In this document: positions 28,837 to 45,175 of the stretch, in pieces
Layout: each line of letters opens with the position of its first letter
How positions within the stretch are numbered: the stretch's first letter is position 1
Assembly (NCBI RefSeq): GCF_026213295.1
Contig: NC_079421.1
Location: forward strand, 21,885,757 to 21,949,756
Length of the DNA: 64,000 nucleotides
Direction: 5' to 3'
From: Gadus chalcogrammus
Taxonomy: Eukaryota > Chordata > Actinopteri > Gadiformes > Gadidae
Position numbers and translations under genes: made by a program
The notes under the pieces: model-generated
The model's database searches: none
What the model saw: only the letters and a program-made list of their open reading frames with translations
What the model was told of the DNA's origin: nothing

Positions 28837-28878
28837 GACTGTGTGTGTGTGTGTGTGTGTGTCTGTGTGTGTGTATGT
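28837..28878. repeat. (GT)n microsatellite
   Basis: GT array with one TCTG interruption. Confidence 0.9.
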
Positions 28879-29579
28879 CGAGGTCGCGATCCCTTTAACG
28901 TAGATACATTACTTCCAATTACGACGAACATTGCGTATTCCGTATATTGTATGAAATTACAAACGCATTCATGAATTATTAGGGTTGATATTAATATGCA
29001 TGATTGCCGCCATCTCCAACAGCGTTATAATTGTCTGGCAGACATGAGCACTTAAAACGGTAAATATTGTTTATTTATCATGATTGTGTTTTCCTCTGAA
29101 TTAGTGTTGTTTGTGCGGGATAACAGGTGACAGGTGTTGTACTGCTGTCTGAGCAGATGTCCTCTGAAACCTTAACCTGTTGTCAGAGATCCACAAACAA
29201 TCTGATCTGGCTATGGAAACAGCTCATCACACGTCCTACAATGCAACCTTAAACATTACAAAACATGGGTATGGATCAATCACAATTAGAGAGAACCCCC
29301 CCCCGTCCACTTTGCGTTTCTGTTCAGTAAACCCGGCTTACAAACGCGGTGGCTATAAGTCAAGTCCACTTTTCGTAGCTCACTGTGCTTGGGAATTGAA
29401 ATGCCACAGCTGCCAAACTTAAGGGTTGCATGTTCCCTTCAGTTCCCTCTGCAGAGGAGTGACCTATATAGCACTCTACCTCTCTTTATGTGCGCTGCAC
29501 ATGCCTCGTGTCTGGGTGTTAACCGGAGATTGAGAAACACTGCAGAATGTCTGGGATTACAAAGAGTGTTGTACATTAG
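28879..29579. other. Unique intron sequence
   Basis: The 28970-29150 patch is AT-rich, with GATATTAATATGCATGATTG. No exon or transposon recognised. Confidence 0.35.
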
Positions 29580-29686
29580 CTACACACACACGCCCACACA
29601 TGCAAGCACACACACACACACACACACACGCACGCACACACAAAGACACACACGTGCACAAAAACACACACAGACACACACACAGC
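29580..29686. repeat. (CA)n microsatellite, interrupted
   Basis: CA array with CGCA, AAGA and AAAA interruptions. Confidence 0.93.
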
Positions 29687-30120
29687 TTTGGATGGAGATT
29701 GACAGAACAATGGATGGATGGATTGCTAGATAGATCAAAAATGGTAGCACTTGAACGAAATGCCTTATCAAATCGTTGAGGCATGGAAGAGCATTGCGAT
29801 GTTTTAAGAAACATAAATCAGGGAAATGGTTATAATCACTAGATTGATACACTAAAGCCTTGATTGTTCCTGTTTAATGAGAAATAATGAATTGTAGATT
29901 GTGCTACGTGTGAGCGCTCAATCACCAGGGGAATAATTCAGTGCCGTCTTGTTTTCTGCAAAAACACAGATTTGTTCCTGCACTTCTCGGGCTAACTTGT
30001 GTGTACCTTGCTCTAAAGGTTTAAACAGCTGACAGAGACGAGTGTACAAACCCGCAAGACATAGCCATACGTTCTTTACTCTAATTTGCATAACTTTCAT
30101 TACATGTTAAGCACATTGTA
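29687..30120. other. Unique intron sequence
   Basis: A short GATG/GATA-like patch lies at 29700-29730. No coding signal. Confidence 0.4.
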
Positions 30121-30226
30121 TACACACACTCACGCATGCACACACACACACACACACGCACATGCACGCACGCCACACACACGCATGCAAGTACATGTGC
30201 ACACACACATACACACACGCACAAAT
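30121..30226. repeat. Degenerate (CA)n / GCA repeat
   Basis: CA repeats with CGCATGCA and TACATGTGC interruptions. Confidence 0.88.
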
Positions 30227-31045
<819 letters not shown>

Positions 31046-31870
31046 CATGGCTGCTAATTTATCCCAATTGTAATATTTCTGTAAATGAAACTGATTCCTA
31101 TTTTACATTTACATCTGGTTTAGCCCCGTGGTTTTCATGCGTACAGCGCTGAGCACGTTCACACAACAAAGACCTCTATGTGCTGTGCGTGCAGAAAACT
31201 ACTTAATAAGACGCCCTTATATAAGGACATGAAAACCTAACTATTATTCAACACGTATGGAAGATTTTATAATTTATAGATCAAAGGAATAGATAGTAAA
31301 AATATATATTTATATATATATATATTTTATGAAGTTGTATCAAGTATCTATGTGCAAAAATTACAGTTTTTCCACTTCAGAATGATGACACGCAGGTTTA
31401 TAGGTAAATAAAATATATATGGCTGTTGTCAACACAGATTCACATTTTGTGATTAATAATAAAAAATGTGCTAAAAGGTATTTTATTGTGCATGCGTTAT
31501 GGCACACTAAATATTCCATGCAGGCAGCATCTCAGCCCGAGTCTATATCACAACGTTTCCACTGCATCACACATGCATTCAACACTATTTATTTTCGAAT
31601 TAGGTCTTACTTTCCCCCTTTTTATCGTTTAAAAAGGCCCATTAGTCCAGTCAGCTGTCAGAACGGAGATTCTTTTAATTTCCCCACCTGTGGATTGAGC
31701 CTGGCTCAGCTCTTGGAGCATGAAAGGGAATCTCAGGAGTTAAGGTGTCCTGTCCAGTTCGGCAGGGTTGGCAGTGCGAGCGGACAGACTGTCGTGAGCA
31801 ATATCAGCAGCAGAACACAGAGCTGTCCGGCTCCACCAGCCCGCCATGAGTGATGAGCTCTCCAGAGATG
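31046..31870. other. Unique intron sequence with an AT patch
   Basis: A TA-rich patch lies at 31300-31330. The 31630-31720 stretch is repeat-free. No coding signal. Confidence 0.4.
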
Positions 31871-32076
31871 GCTTTCTCTTTTTTTTTTTTTTTGTTCTTT
31901 CACCTCCTGTCGGATGGGCAGCTCATTGAAAGACCACCCACCCTTCCAACCTCCCTCCATCCCTCCCTCTCTCCCTCCCTCCCCCCTTCACTTCCTCATC
32001 CATCCTTCCCCCCTCTCCATCCATCCCTCCCCTCCTCCCTCCCTCCCTCCCTCCCCCCCCTCCCTCTCACTTTGTC
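31871..32076. repeat. Poly-T and (CCCT)n pyrimidine tract
   Basis: A T-rich run (31876-31893) is followed by CCTCCCTCCATCC-type repeats and C runs up to about 32068. The plus strand is almost pure pyrimidine. Confidence 0.9.
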
Positions 32077-32339
32077 TGCGTTCCCGGCCCTTGCGTTGTC
32101 TCTTTGCTCAGAGAGTATGGATGTGGACAGAGATAGACACATGCAGGGAGTTTGGCCGTGCTGGTTAGCATGGGGATCCAGTCCCTGACAGCAGATTTCT
32201 ATGAGAGTTGACAATGGGGCCGGGAATGAGAATAATGCTGTTTGCCAGGCTCGAAATTTTGCCTGTCACACGAGACCACTTGCCATGCCAGGAGGGTTTC
32301 ATGGGTTGAGGTGGACAAGGAAGGTCCATTTAAAATGCA

Positions 32340-32543
32340 TCTGTGCCTCGCTCTCTCCCTCGCTCTCTTCCCCTCTCTCACTCTTCCTCTCTCTATCTCT
32401 CTCTCTCCCTCGTTATCTGTCCGACTGGCTCTCTTTCTCTCTCATTATATCTCTCTTTTTATCTTTCTCTCTCACTCATTACAAGTCTCTCGTTAAATCT
32501 CTTTATCTCTCCCTCATTTCCTCTCTCTTCCTCTCTCATTTTC

Positions 32544-32575
<32 letters not shown>

Positions 32576-32642
32576 GTTTTATCGCTTTCTGTAGCACTCT
32601 CTACATCCCTCCCTCCTCCTACTCTCCCTTTCCCTCTCCCAC
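32340..32642. repeat. CT-rich polypyrimidine tract
   Basis: About 300 bases of CTCTCTC with TTAT and CATT interruptions. Frames across it are Ser-Leu repeats. Confidence 0.92.
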
Positions 32643-34245
32643 TCACGGATGTAGGAAAACAATCATAACAAGGTAAAAGGGATTGAGCATACTCCACGGT
32701 AACAAGTACCTGCAACGACAAACTATACAAAACAGTGCATTCATCAACAAATGTAGGAATCATACTACTTTTATATGCTACCAATTCACGGCCCAACATT
32801 TCTAGTGTGTGTGATATGCAGAAAAGACAGTACACTAACACAAAAATAACAAGATGGAGGAATATATAGATAGATTGATGGATGGATAGAACGATAGATG
32901 AACAGATAGGGTGAACTAGGTTGACGTTTACCAACAATGCAATCGCGTGTGTGAAGGAGAGCTGTTCCCTCCATCCCACACCCTCACTGTCAAATCCCCA
33001 ATCGTTCTATAATTGATGACTTTGGCATCAGTGAGGCTGAAAATATTGAAAGGATTTGTTTGTAAATTAAACTGTCAGTAATTGCCGCGTTGTGAGATGA
33101 TGAGATTTCTTAAAAGGCCCTTCCCCTCTAATGTGTACGTTGGGGAGATAAAGGCTAGGCGTGGGCTACGGAGCTGTGTCTCAGCAGCAGTGTTCAGACG
33201 CAACGACGCCTCCTTCCTGCTCGTCTTCGGTCGGCACACTTATGTTTCAGGGCAGATTTACAGATTTGACCGAGAAGGTCAAGACGCATAGGCACCAGTG
33301 ATTCCAGGTCGTGTTCATTTCCTCTGGGTTTGGGATTGGGCGATCCTGCCGGAGGGTGGCCTGGGATCCAGGGCTGGGATGGAAGCAGGATTGAGGCTGT
33401 CTCTTATCGCTGCACATCACAGCTTTCAGATTTGCCCATCCCCTGTTTTGATGCTCTCATCCCAACAGCTGACTTCATGTATTTATTTCCAAAGATAACC
33501 TTCTTAGGTTAATGCGCTGTCATAAAATAATCTTTAGAAAATATATTTATTTATTAACTTATTTTATTCAACAAAATGTATTTTAGTGAAATTACAGAGA
33601 AACAGTGTTGTTCATCTATTCCCACGAGCGGAAAGGTAACCCTTACTTCAGTCTTTTCATTTTTCGATCTCTCAAAAGACACGCCAGGCACAAATCCATG
33701 TTTTGCGTTTGCTCCACATCAACCCATAAAACGCCTGTAAGCCTGTCTTACTCACTAGTATTTACTCCATTCCACGCACTTCACCTGAACAGCGCACCCG
33801 GTGCATAGTGCTTTCACTGTAAAACCAAGTCGCTGCTCTTTTGCAAACTGCAGACGTCTTTTACTGCTGACCGGGGCTGCAGCTCCGGCCTTTGTGCTGC
33901 TCTCTGTGTGTGATCAAACATAACGCACAAGTGTGTGCGTTAAGTGTTTGGATAGGTTTTTACCACCACGCGTATCGATAACCCGTCAGTGTGAGGCTGC
34001 CAATAGGTAAGAGAATCAGGGCAGGAAATAGTCGCTCTTCCCCCTGCGGTAATCCCCGCTCCCCTAAGATATGGCGCCATCTTGATCGTCCGATAACGAT
34101 TGCAAGGATTGCGTTGTCGACCGACTGCAATCTGGCGTTGTGTACGCACGCCGTCGGCATGTTTCATGATCTGCTGTTATTGATCCATATTTAAAAGCAT
34201 GCACGGGTAAATAGCCTCATTCCAATGGTAATTAGGCCTTTCAGC
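32643..34245. other. Unique intron sequence
   Basis: A GATA/GATG patch lies at 32864-32906. AT-rich sequence occupies 33530-33580. A complex stretch follows at 33940-34180. No exon or transposon recognised. Confidence 0.4.
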
Positions 34246-34872
<627 letters not shown>

Positions 34873-36024
34873 AATACATCGCTCCATAACCATCCATCCA
34901 TAAATCAGGTGGTCCAGGTTTATCTTCCTGCTTCCATCGTGTTATCACACGATGTATGGGAGTGTTTCCCAGCAGGTCGCCCAGCCATGTGTGTGTGGAT
35001 CTGACCCCAGGGGGACGTCTCTCTCCTGAGCCGGTGTTCTGGCCCCGGCATCACGCCGCCCCGCGCCACATCGTCCTCCACAAAACAAAAGCAGCCGTTT
35101 CTGCCGCGCCACGACGCGTGACATATCGTCTGAAACCCGAGCCCGCGTGTTTCCAGGAGGATATCGACGAGACGCAAGGTTCCCAAACCTGCCACAGCCT
35201 CTTAGCCCTGGCAGCCTGTATCATGTGTAATAAATACAAAATGGCTTTCAGTCAACTTATCTTTGTGGCATCAGGGGGAAGAGGGCCTGGGGTCCATCTC
35301 CAACCCGTCACTCAAAGCCGCGCTCATTTTCATTGATCCACAAAGCGGGAACACGCGCATGAAATGTGTTTTAGGGTTGGATGTGGCGGCATTGTGGCAC
35401 GGCTGCTTGTTTTTCATTTATTTCTGTATTTCAATGGTACCCCGCCTCCCACTCCCTGCCTTCATCTATTTCTGTAAGACCATGTTGTGAGTAAAAGTAT
35501 TTGATAAGTCTGGATATTCTTCATCTACGCGCTTTGCTTTTGTGGGTTGCACACCCTCCTCATGTGTCATCGGGGACAGGAATTGATTCTGGATACTAAA
35601 TTGGGTCATTTTTTATGACGGGTGGTAATCAATATATAATTTTGAAAGCGCGTGCTGAGCCGCGTCCCGGCATGGTCGTCTCATAGGTGTTGAACGAGTC
35701 CTCTGGGAGCGGCGTTTATTTATTTATCTAGCGTAGTAAACGCACGTCACATGCACAAAGACCGCCCCCGCCGCCAGCGCTGACGAATGCCCCAGAGGGA
35801 GCGATGACATCATCGGCGGCATCACAGGCCGTCCCAGCCCACAAAACCAATCGTTCAGGAGGGATGCGGCCGGTTGGGTCTGGAAAGTGCATGTGGAAAA
35901 TAGTAAACACCATGTGACGTGTCCTCCAAACATCATTTTTGATTTCACGTATTGATTCATTTGTTTTCTATTTTCCGTTTTGTTAGGGTTTTTTTCCCCA
36001 TGTGGGGGGAAGGTGTCACTGTGT

Positions 36025-36026
<2 letters not shown>
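34873..36026. other. Unique intron sequence
   Basis: GC-rich around 34930-35170 and 35750-35880. No coding similarity was recognised. Confidence 0.4.
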
Positions 36027-36071
<45 letters not shown>

Positions 36072-36140
36072 CAGAGACAAACACAGACACACACAAACAC
36101 ACACACACACACAGACACACACACAGACACACACAAACAG

Positions 36141-36174
<34 letters not shown>

Positions 36175-36175
36175 A
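36027..36175. repeat. (CA)n microsatellite, interrupted
   Basis: CA arrays separated by CAGAGACAAA and ACAGACAC units. Confidence 0.95.
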
Positions 36176-37480
36176 GCATTCCTTGATACCACAGTATTGA
36201 GGTTGGCTGCGAGGCGTGTAAACCCTGCAGCTCTTCTTTGTGCCATCGGGCCACAGTCCCTGGACTCAGACGGCACAGGGGAGATTTCCATCTCGTCCAC
36301 GTTGTCTTTGTCACTTACAGCAATCTTTGTCAAGCGAATCTCTATCAAATAGAGATGGAGAAATAGTTTTTCTTTTCTTTTGAGTACACCACGCCAACTG
36401 TGGCATGTTTTTGCCTTCCTTCAGAATACAAAGCTCTCTGCCTCTCGTCCTCCCTGTCCTTAAGGCTTATTGAGTTAATTTCATTCAGCCAAAGTTGTTG
36501 TCTCCAAAATAAAGCGAGCAGGTCTGCAGCCTGACCTTCCTGCTGCATGGTCCTGCATGGTTGAAATTACCCCGCTCCTTTTGTTGAGTTCAACTCCGCG
36601 GTACAGAGCCGCACTTTGTGATCCATATTCAAATATTATTCAAATCAGATGCACCCCATTTGCATGTGAAATTGAGGATTTGAAGCCAGGTTGTCTGCAT
36701 GCTGATCAGAGGAACAACCTCTATGGAACGAAGGGTTGAAATTGCGAAAATAAATTATACCGGGTATTAAAATTGATCCTGAATGGGCATATTCCATACT
36801 GGCAAATAGCCACGACAGACAGTTTTTTTTCTATTCCTGCGTTGCTAAAAATGAAGCTGATTTGCTGCAATCAGTCTGCCTAGGGCTGTCCGGTAGCAAT
36901 CACATTCGCCCAATAATCAAAAGTAAGACTTTCCTTGTGTTGGTGCCACATTAAAGAGCTCCAGATGCTGACGACGAGCTGTGTTCACGCACAGCTCTAC
37001 CTGTGAACCGACGTAGCGAGACACACCCGTGGCGTAAACACACCCGTGTGTAAACACCCGTGCGCATGTTAAATCGCGATAAAACCCCTGAAACGTCTCG
37101 GCCGTGGCGTTTGCGCCGTCTTCAAACCAGCTAATCGAGTTGACAGCGCAGTGGAGCGGCGGGTCTGAGACCCTCTCCTCGCCTCGCCCGGCCGTGGCAT
37201 ACCGGCTGAGCCCCCTTGCTCTTTGCACAAAAGGTCTGTTTTTATTCCACCTGCTGAAGCAGAGGTAAGGAGGGACCGAATCGATTGTTGCGGGCCAAAT
37301 TGAGCCGAAGTCGAGCGGCAGGCAGCCACCAGATAAAGGCCGGGCGGGCGTCTGCTGTGTTTATCATCGGGTGGCCTTTTCTTTGTGTGCCACGCTGCCA
37401 TTTTGATGTGTTAAGTCATAATAGGGGATCCACCGTTCTTTGGAGGGGCTGCCAATAAAATCGCAGACAGAAGGGATTAT
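36176..37480. other. Unique intron sequence with an octamer motif
   Basis: A perfect POU octamer ATTTGCAT occurs at 36658-36665 inside a repeat-free AT-rich stretch (36580-36860), a possible enhancer. A CpG-richer patch spans 37070-37200. No exon was found. Confidence 0.35.
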
Positions 37481-37484
37481 GTTT

Positions 37485-37750
37485 CATGTCTGCCCATTAT
37501 TGTTTTCCCCTCCTCTCTGTTTGAGGGTCCCACGCCTCTAAGGTGTATGCCCTGCCTCCCAATCGTCTGGTTTGTGGAGGTCAACGGGCCACGAGGAAGG
37601 TTTTGTTGTGGGTATATATTGTGGTATAAACTCCTAGCTACCTCCGAAGGTGGCGTACTATCTGACCACTGCAACCAAACATTGTTCTCTGATTCTTCTT
37701 AATAAACCAAATTACATTCCGTTACTTCCAATGAAGGCTAGATCCCGGCG
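37485..37750 (+). mobile_element. Possible solo LTR or LTR fragment (weak)
   Basis: GGGTATATATTGTG (a TATA-type box near 37611) is followed about 90 bases later by AATAAA (37701-37706) and a T-rich region. This spacing is typical of a retroelement LTR. Clear TG...CA ends, a target duplication and a primer-binding site were not found, so it may be chance. Confidence 0.22.
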
Positions 37751-39250
37751 AACAGAAGAACCCCAGAAGACGGACGCCTAGCTCCAACATAAGATATTTC
37801 TCAGAAGAGACCTTGTCCCTTTTAGCCTTGCGCTTGACAGACAATAACTCGACTGATGTGACGGTTTAGTGATGCGAGGAACAGCACACGCATGCATATT
37901 CTAAAGGTCTGTCTGAAGATAATAGCACAAGCAGACTCAATGTAAATAATACACCGTAGCATGAATCACAACATCTTACCGTCGTCGGTTTGAACCGGCG
38001 GCCTGTGTTGCGAGGGGTTTGCGGAGACTGCCCGTAATTCCTTCCCTGTGATTGGTTGTTGATACCACTCGGCTGATGTGATGATCACTTAATGAAACCG
38101 CTAATGTGAAGTGGAGGGGGCGGGGGCGCGGAGCGGTGTGTGCATGTGTGGGGGGGGGGGGGGGCTGATGCTAATCAGGGTTGAGCTCTAAGGTGCTTCC
38201 AACCACGGCGTTCCCATGCCAGGCTACCTGTCCTCGCCGTCGTCAGAGCGAGAAGGGAATGTCATCGGCATACAGTGACACCTCATTAGCATAGCACGTG
38301 AAAGAATCCCATAATGTGACAACACCGCCGTTGTTTTTTGTACTTGCGATTTCTCTTTCTCAATCGCTATGGTAACCGTTCCCTGACGCCATCCTCCGCT
38401 GTGACTGTTCATCCTTCTATATGATCTGACCGTACCACAAACTTTGTTTTTGTAGCTTTTGTTTACATTTTAATTAACCTGCATAATAAAGATTTAAAAA
38501 AAAATAGAGTTCTCGTGAGAATGTTAACCATAATGTTTACATCGAGTGAGACCTGGAAATTACACTTTCTAAGTGGTTTACTTAATGAACGCCGATTTTT
38601 CAATGCCTACCCCTAAGGAAATGATTTTCAAATGCATCCTGTGCATTTGAAAATGCAAAAGCCTAACGTTGAATATTTATTCTGTGTACATAATTAATCA
38701 TATTCAATGATTGCTGTATAATCAGGGCAATGACAACAGCCGGAAAAGCCCGGAGCCGCTAGTTATTACATTTGGCTGATTTGCTGCAAGCTACAAACCC
38801 CTCTAGGTATAGCTAAATGCTAGCAGACATTTGGTCTGCCTTAGGCCACACAAAACTCAGTGCCAGAACACCTTGTCTATGTTCCCGACTGGAGCTTTTC
38901 TAAATCAATTGTTTAATAGCTTGCATCCAGAAAGGCCTTGTTTAAGGCACACAGTGGACCTGCTGATTCATTCTTCCCCAAGAATATGAATCATCGTATT
39001 TCTGGGTGAGATCGTGCATGCAGTGGTACTCGCATATAAATAGATCTCATTGTGTGTTTATATTATCATGAATGGTTTTATACGGGAGATAACATAGAAA
39101 TAACACAATAATGGTACTCTTTATTAAACCCATTGTGAAATGAATTATCTTCATTTCACCCGTCCCTTGCTAGGTGCTAGGGAACGACTCATGGTGTAAT
39201 GCCTTGCTCGTGGGCAAGGGTCTTCACTTGCATCTTCTGTGGTTCGGTAG
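37751..39250. other. Unique intron sequence with a hairpin
   Basis: A perfect 13-bp inverted repeat (ATTTTCAAATGCA, 38624-38636, with 38642-38654; 5-base loop) lies in AT-rich sequence. A G run of about 16 bases is at 38149-38164. No gene recognised. Confidence 0.5.
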
Positions 39251-39254
39251 GAAT

Positions 39255-39623
39255 CCTAGCCTGGCTAACGCCAGACCTCATCTCCATCTACATTGAGATG
39301 AGGTCTGGGAACCACACGTTCATTTTCTCGTATTTGAGGCGTGGTTTACGATTGCCCGGAGCCGTTTATTGGGCGCTACGAATGTCTATCATATGAGTCT
39401 GTACGTACCTCATAGCCAATCGTATCAATTACACCAGATGACGTATGTAGAGTGACAAAAATTCGATGAGGAAGAAGACGATGGGTGTGTTGAATAGACG
39501 TCGTCATCGTCTTGCCGTCCCTCCCCGTTCTGTGATTGGTTCCCTATCTCAGGTGAAATTCGGATCCATGGAATCCAGGAAATGAAATCGCACGTGAGGC
39601 AGCAAGGGTCTACCCAGGCTAGG
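39255..39623. mobile_element. Possible nonautonomous DNA element with terminal and subterminal inverted repeats
   Basis: CCTAGCCTGG at 39255-39264 is matched in inverted form by CCCAGGCTAGG at 39613-39623. Just inside the left end is a perfect 14-bp hairpin: CCAGACCTCATCTC (39271-39284), a 10-base loop, and GAGATGAGGTCTGG (39295-39308). The right end abuts the tail of a SINE. Fish genomes carry MITEs with 'TAGCCTGGCTAACGCCAGAC', but I cannot name the superfamily. Confidence 0.5.
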
Positions 39624-39755
39624 GGAATCCCTCGTGAACATGGGGAAAACAAACAAACTCCACTCAGAGTGGCCCCCCTCCCCTCCAGGGTTTGAACCCA
39701 GGACCTTCTCCCTGCTGTGAGACAGCAGTGCCCCCACCACGCCCCCCACAGGAAT
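39624..39755 (-). mobile_element. tRNA-derived SINE fragment
   Basis: On the minus strand it reads GTGGGGGCACTGCTGTCTCA, CAGCAGGGAGAAGGTCCTGG, then GGTTCAAACC (B box, around 39689-39699). It continues CTCTGAGTGGAGTTTGTTTG and TTTTCCCCATGTTCACGAGG. The order 'AAGGTCCTGGGTTCGAATCC ... TGGAGTTTGCATGTTCTCCCC' is that of a common fish SINE. The A-box part is decayed and the 3' end is cut by the neighbouring inverted-repeat element. Confidence 0.72.
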
Positions 39756-41955
39756 GTGTTTGAGATGGCACGCACACCCACGCCTCTTCGGTGGTCGTTC
39801 TCCAGGGACCACGGCGGATATGTAGATGAAAGCGCTTCGAGGACTCGTCCCGTATGGTGTCGGACACACCCAAAGAACAACAAATACGACGTGCCCCAGC
39901 TTGGAGTTTACTTTCTGCCTCCCCGGTGCGTCTGGGCTGCATCCCTGCGTGGGTCGATGCCTGCTCCAGGTATTCTCTTCCCATGCATTGGTTTTTGTCC
40001 TTCTCTGAGGCGAGAGCAGTATCTACACATCAGCATGAACTCATTTCCCGAACACCCACATTTTATCTGCAGTCTATCTGCAAGCCGAGTGTGCCCTCTG
40101 GAATTCCTCCCTGGCTGTAAGAAGCTGCACCCTTCGTGTCTTTCCTCGGGGACACGTCTGGGAGTGTGCTTGTAGAGGCTGGAGCCCAGCAGGTGGAGCG
40201 TGTCCTACACCGCTGGAGGTACTCCTGCCTTTGTCTCGGTCCACATCGACAGGTCTCGGTCGCGCCTCGTGTGTCAGCGATGCAGCTATGCAGGCGGCTG
40301 ATCTGCATGAGGGCCATGAAAACAAGTAAATCAGCCAGTTAATTCCTCTCCAAACCCCAAAGTCTCATTCCGCCACTGATGAGTTTAAGGATTGCCTGAG
40401 GTAGAAATGGGCCTTGTTTATAGCTCGGTAATCTCACGTACCCAGTCTCCATGTCCCCCGTGGATGCAAAACACAAAAAGAGAGGGAGGGAGAGAGAGAA
40501 ATAGAGAAATAGAGAGCAGTTGACTCCAATCAATAGTCTGCGTTTCCCTGTTTAAACACTGCATGAATGTGCATTTATTTATACATGTGTTTTCAGGCAG
40601 CCGCGTGTTCAGTGTGATGTCTAGTGTATACCACCGCTGCTAAATGAAGACAGAGATGGTAGGGTTGGAGGAATTGATCTGACCTTTCTGGTCGAGCGAG
40701 GGATATAAATCCCTGTATTGACTTTATTAGTGTTGTATAGCGACACACACAATGTCCCGGCCTGCCCGGTGACATGCAGACTGCAGAGCTCGGGCTGCGA
40801 GGCGCTGGCTCAATGCCGTTAAATGGCATTCTCTGCGTTACACTGAGATGGGTAGAGATGGCATGTATCTAAACGGCTCGCTTTGGACTTTGACCTCATC
40901 GTTATCTGCCAGACGAATCGGTACATCTTTTACTATTGATATTTCTAAATATTTCAAATTGTACATGATGGGTTCATGGAGGTTTGTTGTTTTGTTCGCT
41001 TGTTAGATCACTCTTTCATGTTCATCCAGCGACATGACTATCTGTCCGTCTTGGCTATAGCGATTCATTAAATCCTATCTGTACTTTTATTATGAAGACA
41101 CAATATAGTCGGTTATCCTGGCTGGGAGATTAGGTGATACACTGACGTTGTGTAACTTACATTGGACCAATTATTCGTTGGATTGACCGTTCGGGTAAAA
41201 GCACATCAAAGGGAACCTGACAACAGTTTGCTTTGTAAAAGAATATATATTTATATATGTTCATCATTTGTCTAAAAGGCCTTAAATAATCAGAGATAGT
41301 GACGGGAGAAATTGGCAAGATAGTGAGAGTTCAAAGTCCAATACAGAAGAGGAAGAGAACGGCTATACTGGACAGACAGTGTCAATCAAACACAGAGAGC
41401 GCTGATGGGATGGCATCTGTCACCGTGGAGCCGCTCCAAAGCCCGGATTCATGCCCACTAGAAATGGCACTCAGAAAACGGGTTGGAAAGAATTCCACCG
41501 AAAAACAGAAAGCGATATTACGCAACGTGTGCAAAAGCAGCCAGTGGTGTGTGTTGGATCTGCTGTACTGTAATGTTAGGAGCAGCAGCTGACAAACATA
41601 ACAGCCTTTTCTTAGGCTGTTATTTAACGTCAATTCTGAAATAAACCGTCAGGAGGTGTGGCTTTTAAGTGTAAATCTTTTAAACTTTTTTTTTTACACG
41701 CTTAATTGTATTAAAGTAGAAAAACAAATCCATCAAGGGAGCGGTTGGATCCCTCCAGAACTGGGCTGCTCTAGCCCTGAGCTGCGTCATCACCACCACC
41801 GCGTTCCGCAAAGGAGACGTCTCCGCAACAGAGACGTCAGGGGGGGTATCGGCTGGGAGCCGCGCAGGGCTCTGTGATCCTCAGGAACGATGGGGGTCAT
41901 GTTTGGCCTCTAAACGGAGAGGCACCCTGCTACCGCGTCAACAACGGAATGAAAA
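39756..41955. other. Unique intron sequence
   Basis: No exon, transposon or long repeat was identified. A GAGAGA patch lies at 40480-40515 and a G-rich patch near 41840. Confidence 0.4.
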
Positions 41956-41959
41956 TAAA

Positions 41960-42064
41960 CGTGTGTGGGTGTGTGTGTGTGTGTGTGTGTGTCTGTGTGT
42001 GTGTGTCTGTGTGTGTGTGGGTGTTTGTGCGTGTGTGTGTGTGTGTGTGCGTGTGTGTGTGTGC
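41960..42064. repeat. (GT)n microsatellite, interrupted
   Basis: GT arrays with TCTG, GGGTG and GCGTG interruptions. Confidence 0.95.
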
Positions 42065-45105
<3,041 letters not shown>

Positions 45106-45175
45106 TGGACTGGGGCTTGACGATATGGCAACATCTATATCACGATATATCCTTTCATTTCGGTGCATAGGATAA
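45106..45175 (+). mobile_element. hAT-like element end (fragment)
   Basis: GGGGCTTGACGATATGGCAA and then TATATCACGATATA resemble the 'GGGCTGGGCGATATGGCC...ATATCACGATAT' ends of teleost hAT elements. The other end is not convincing. GTGGCGATATACAATG at about 45597 may be a remnant, so boundaries are uncertain. Confidence 0.5.

Noticed and set aside
37985..38035. GGTTTGAACCGGCGG resembling a SINE or tRNA B box
   Set aside because: No A box and no SINE body or tail around it; the match is too short.
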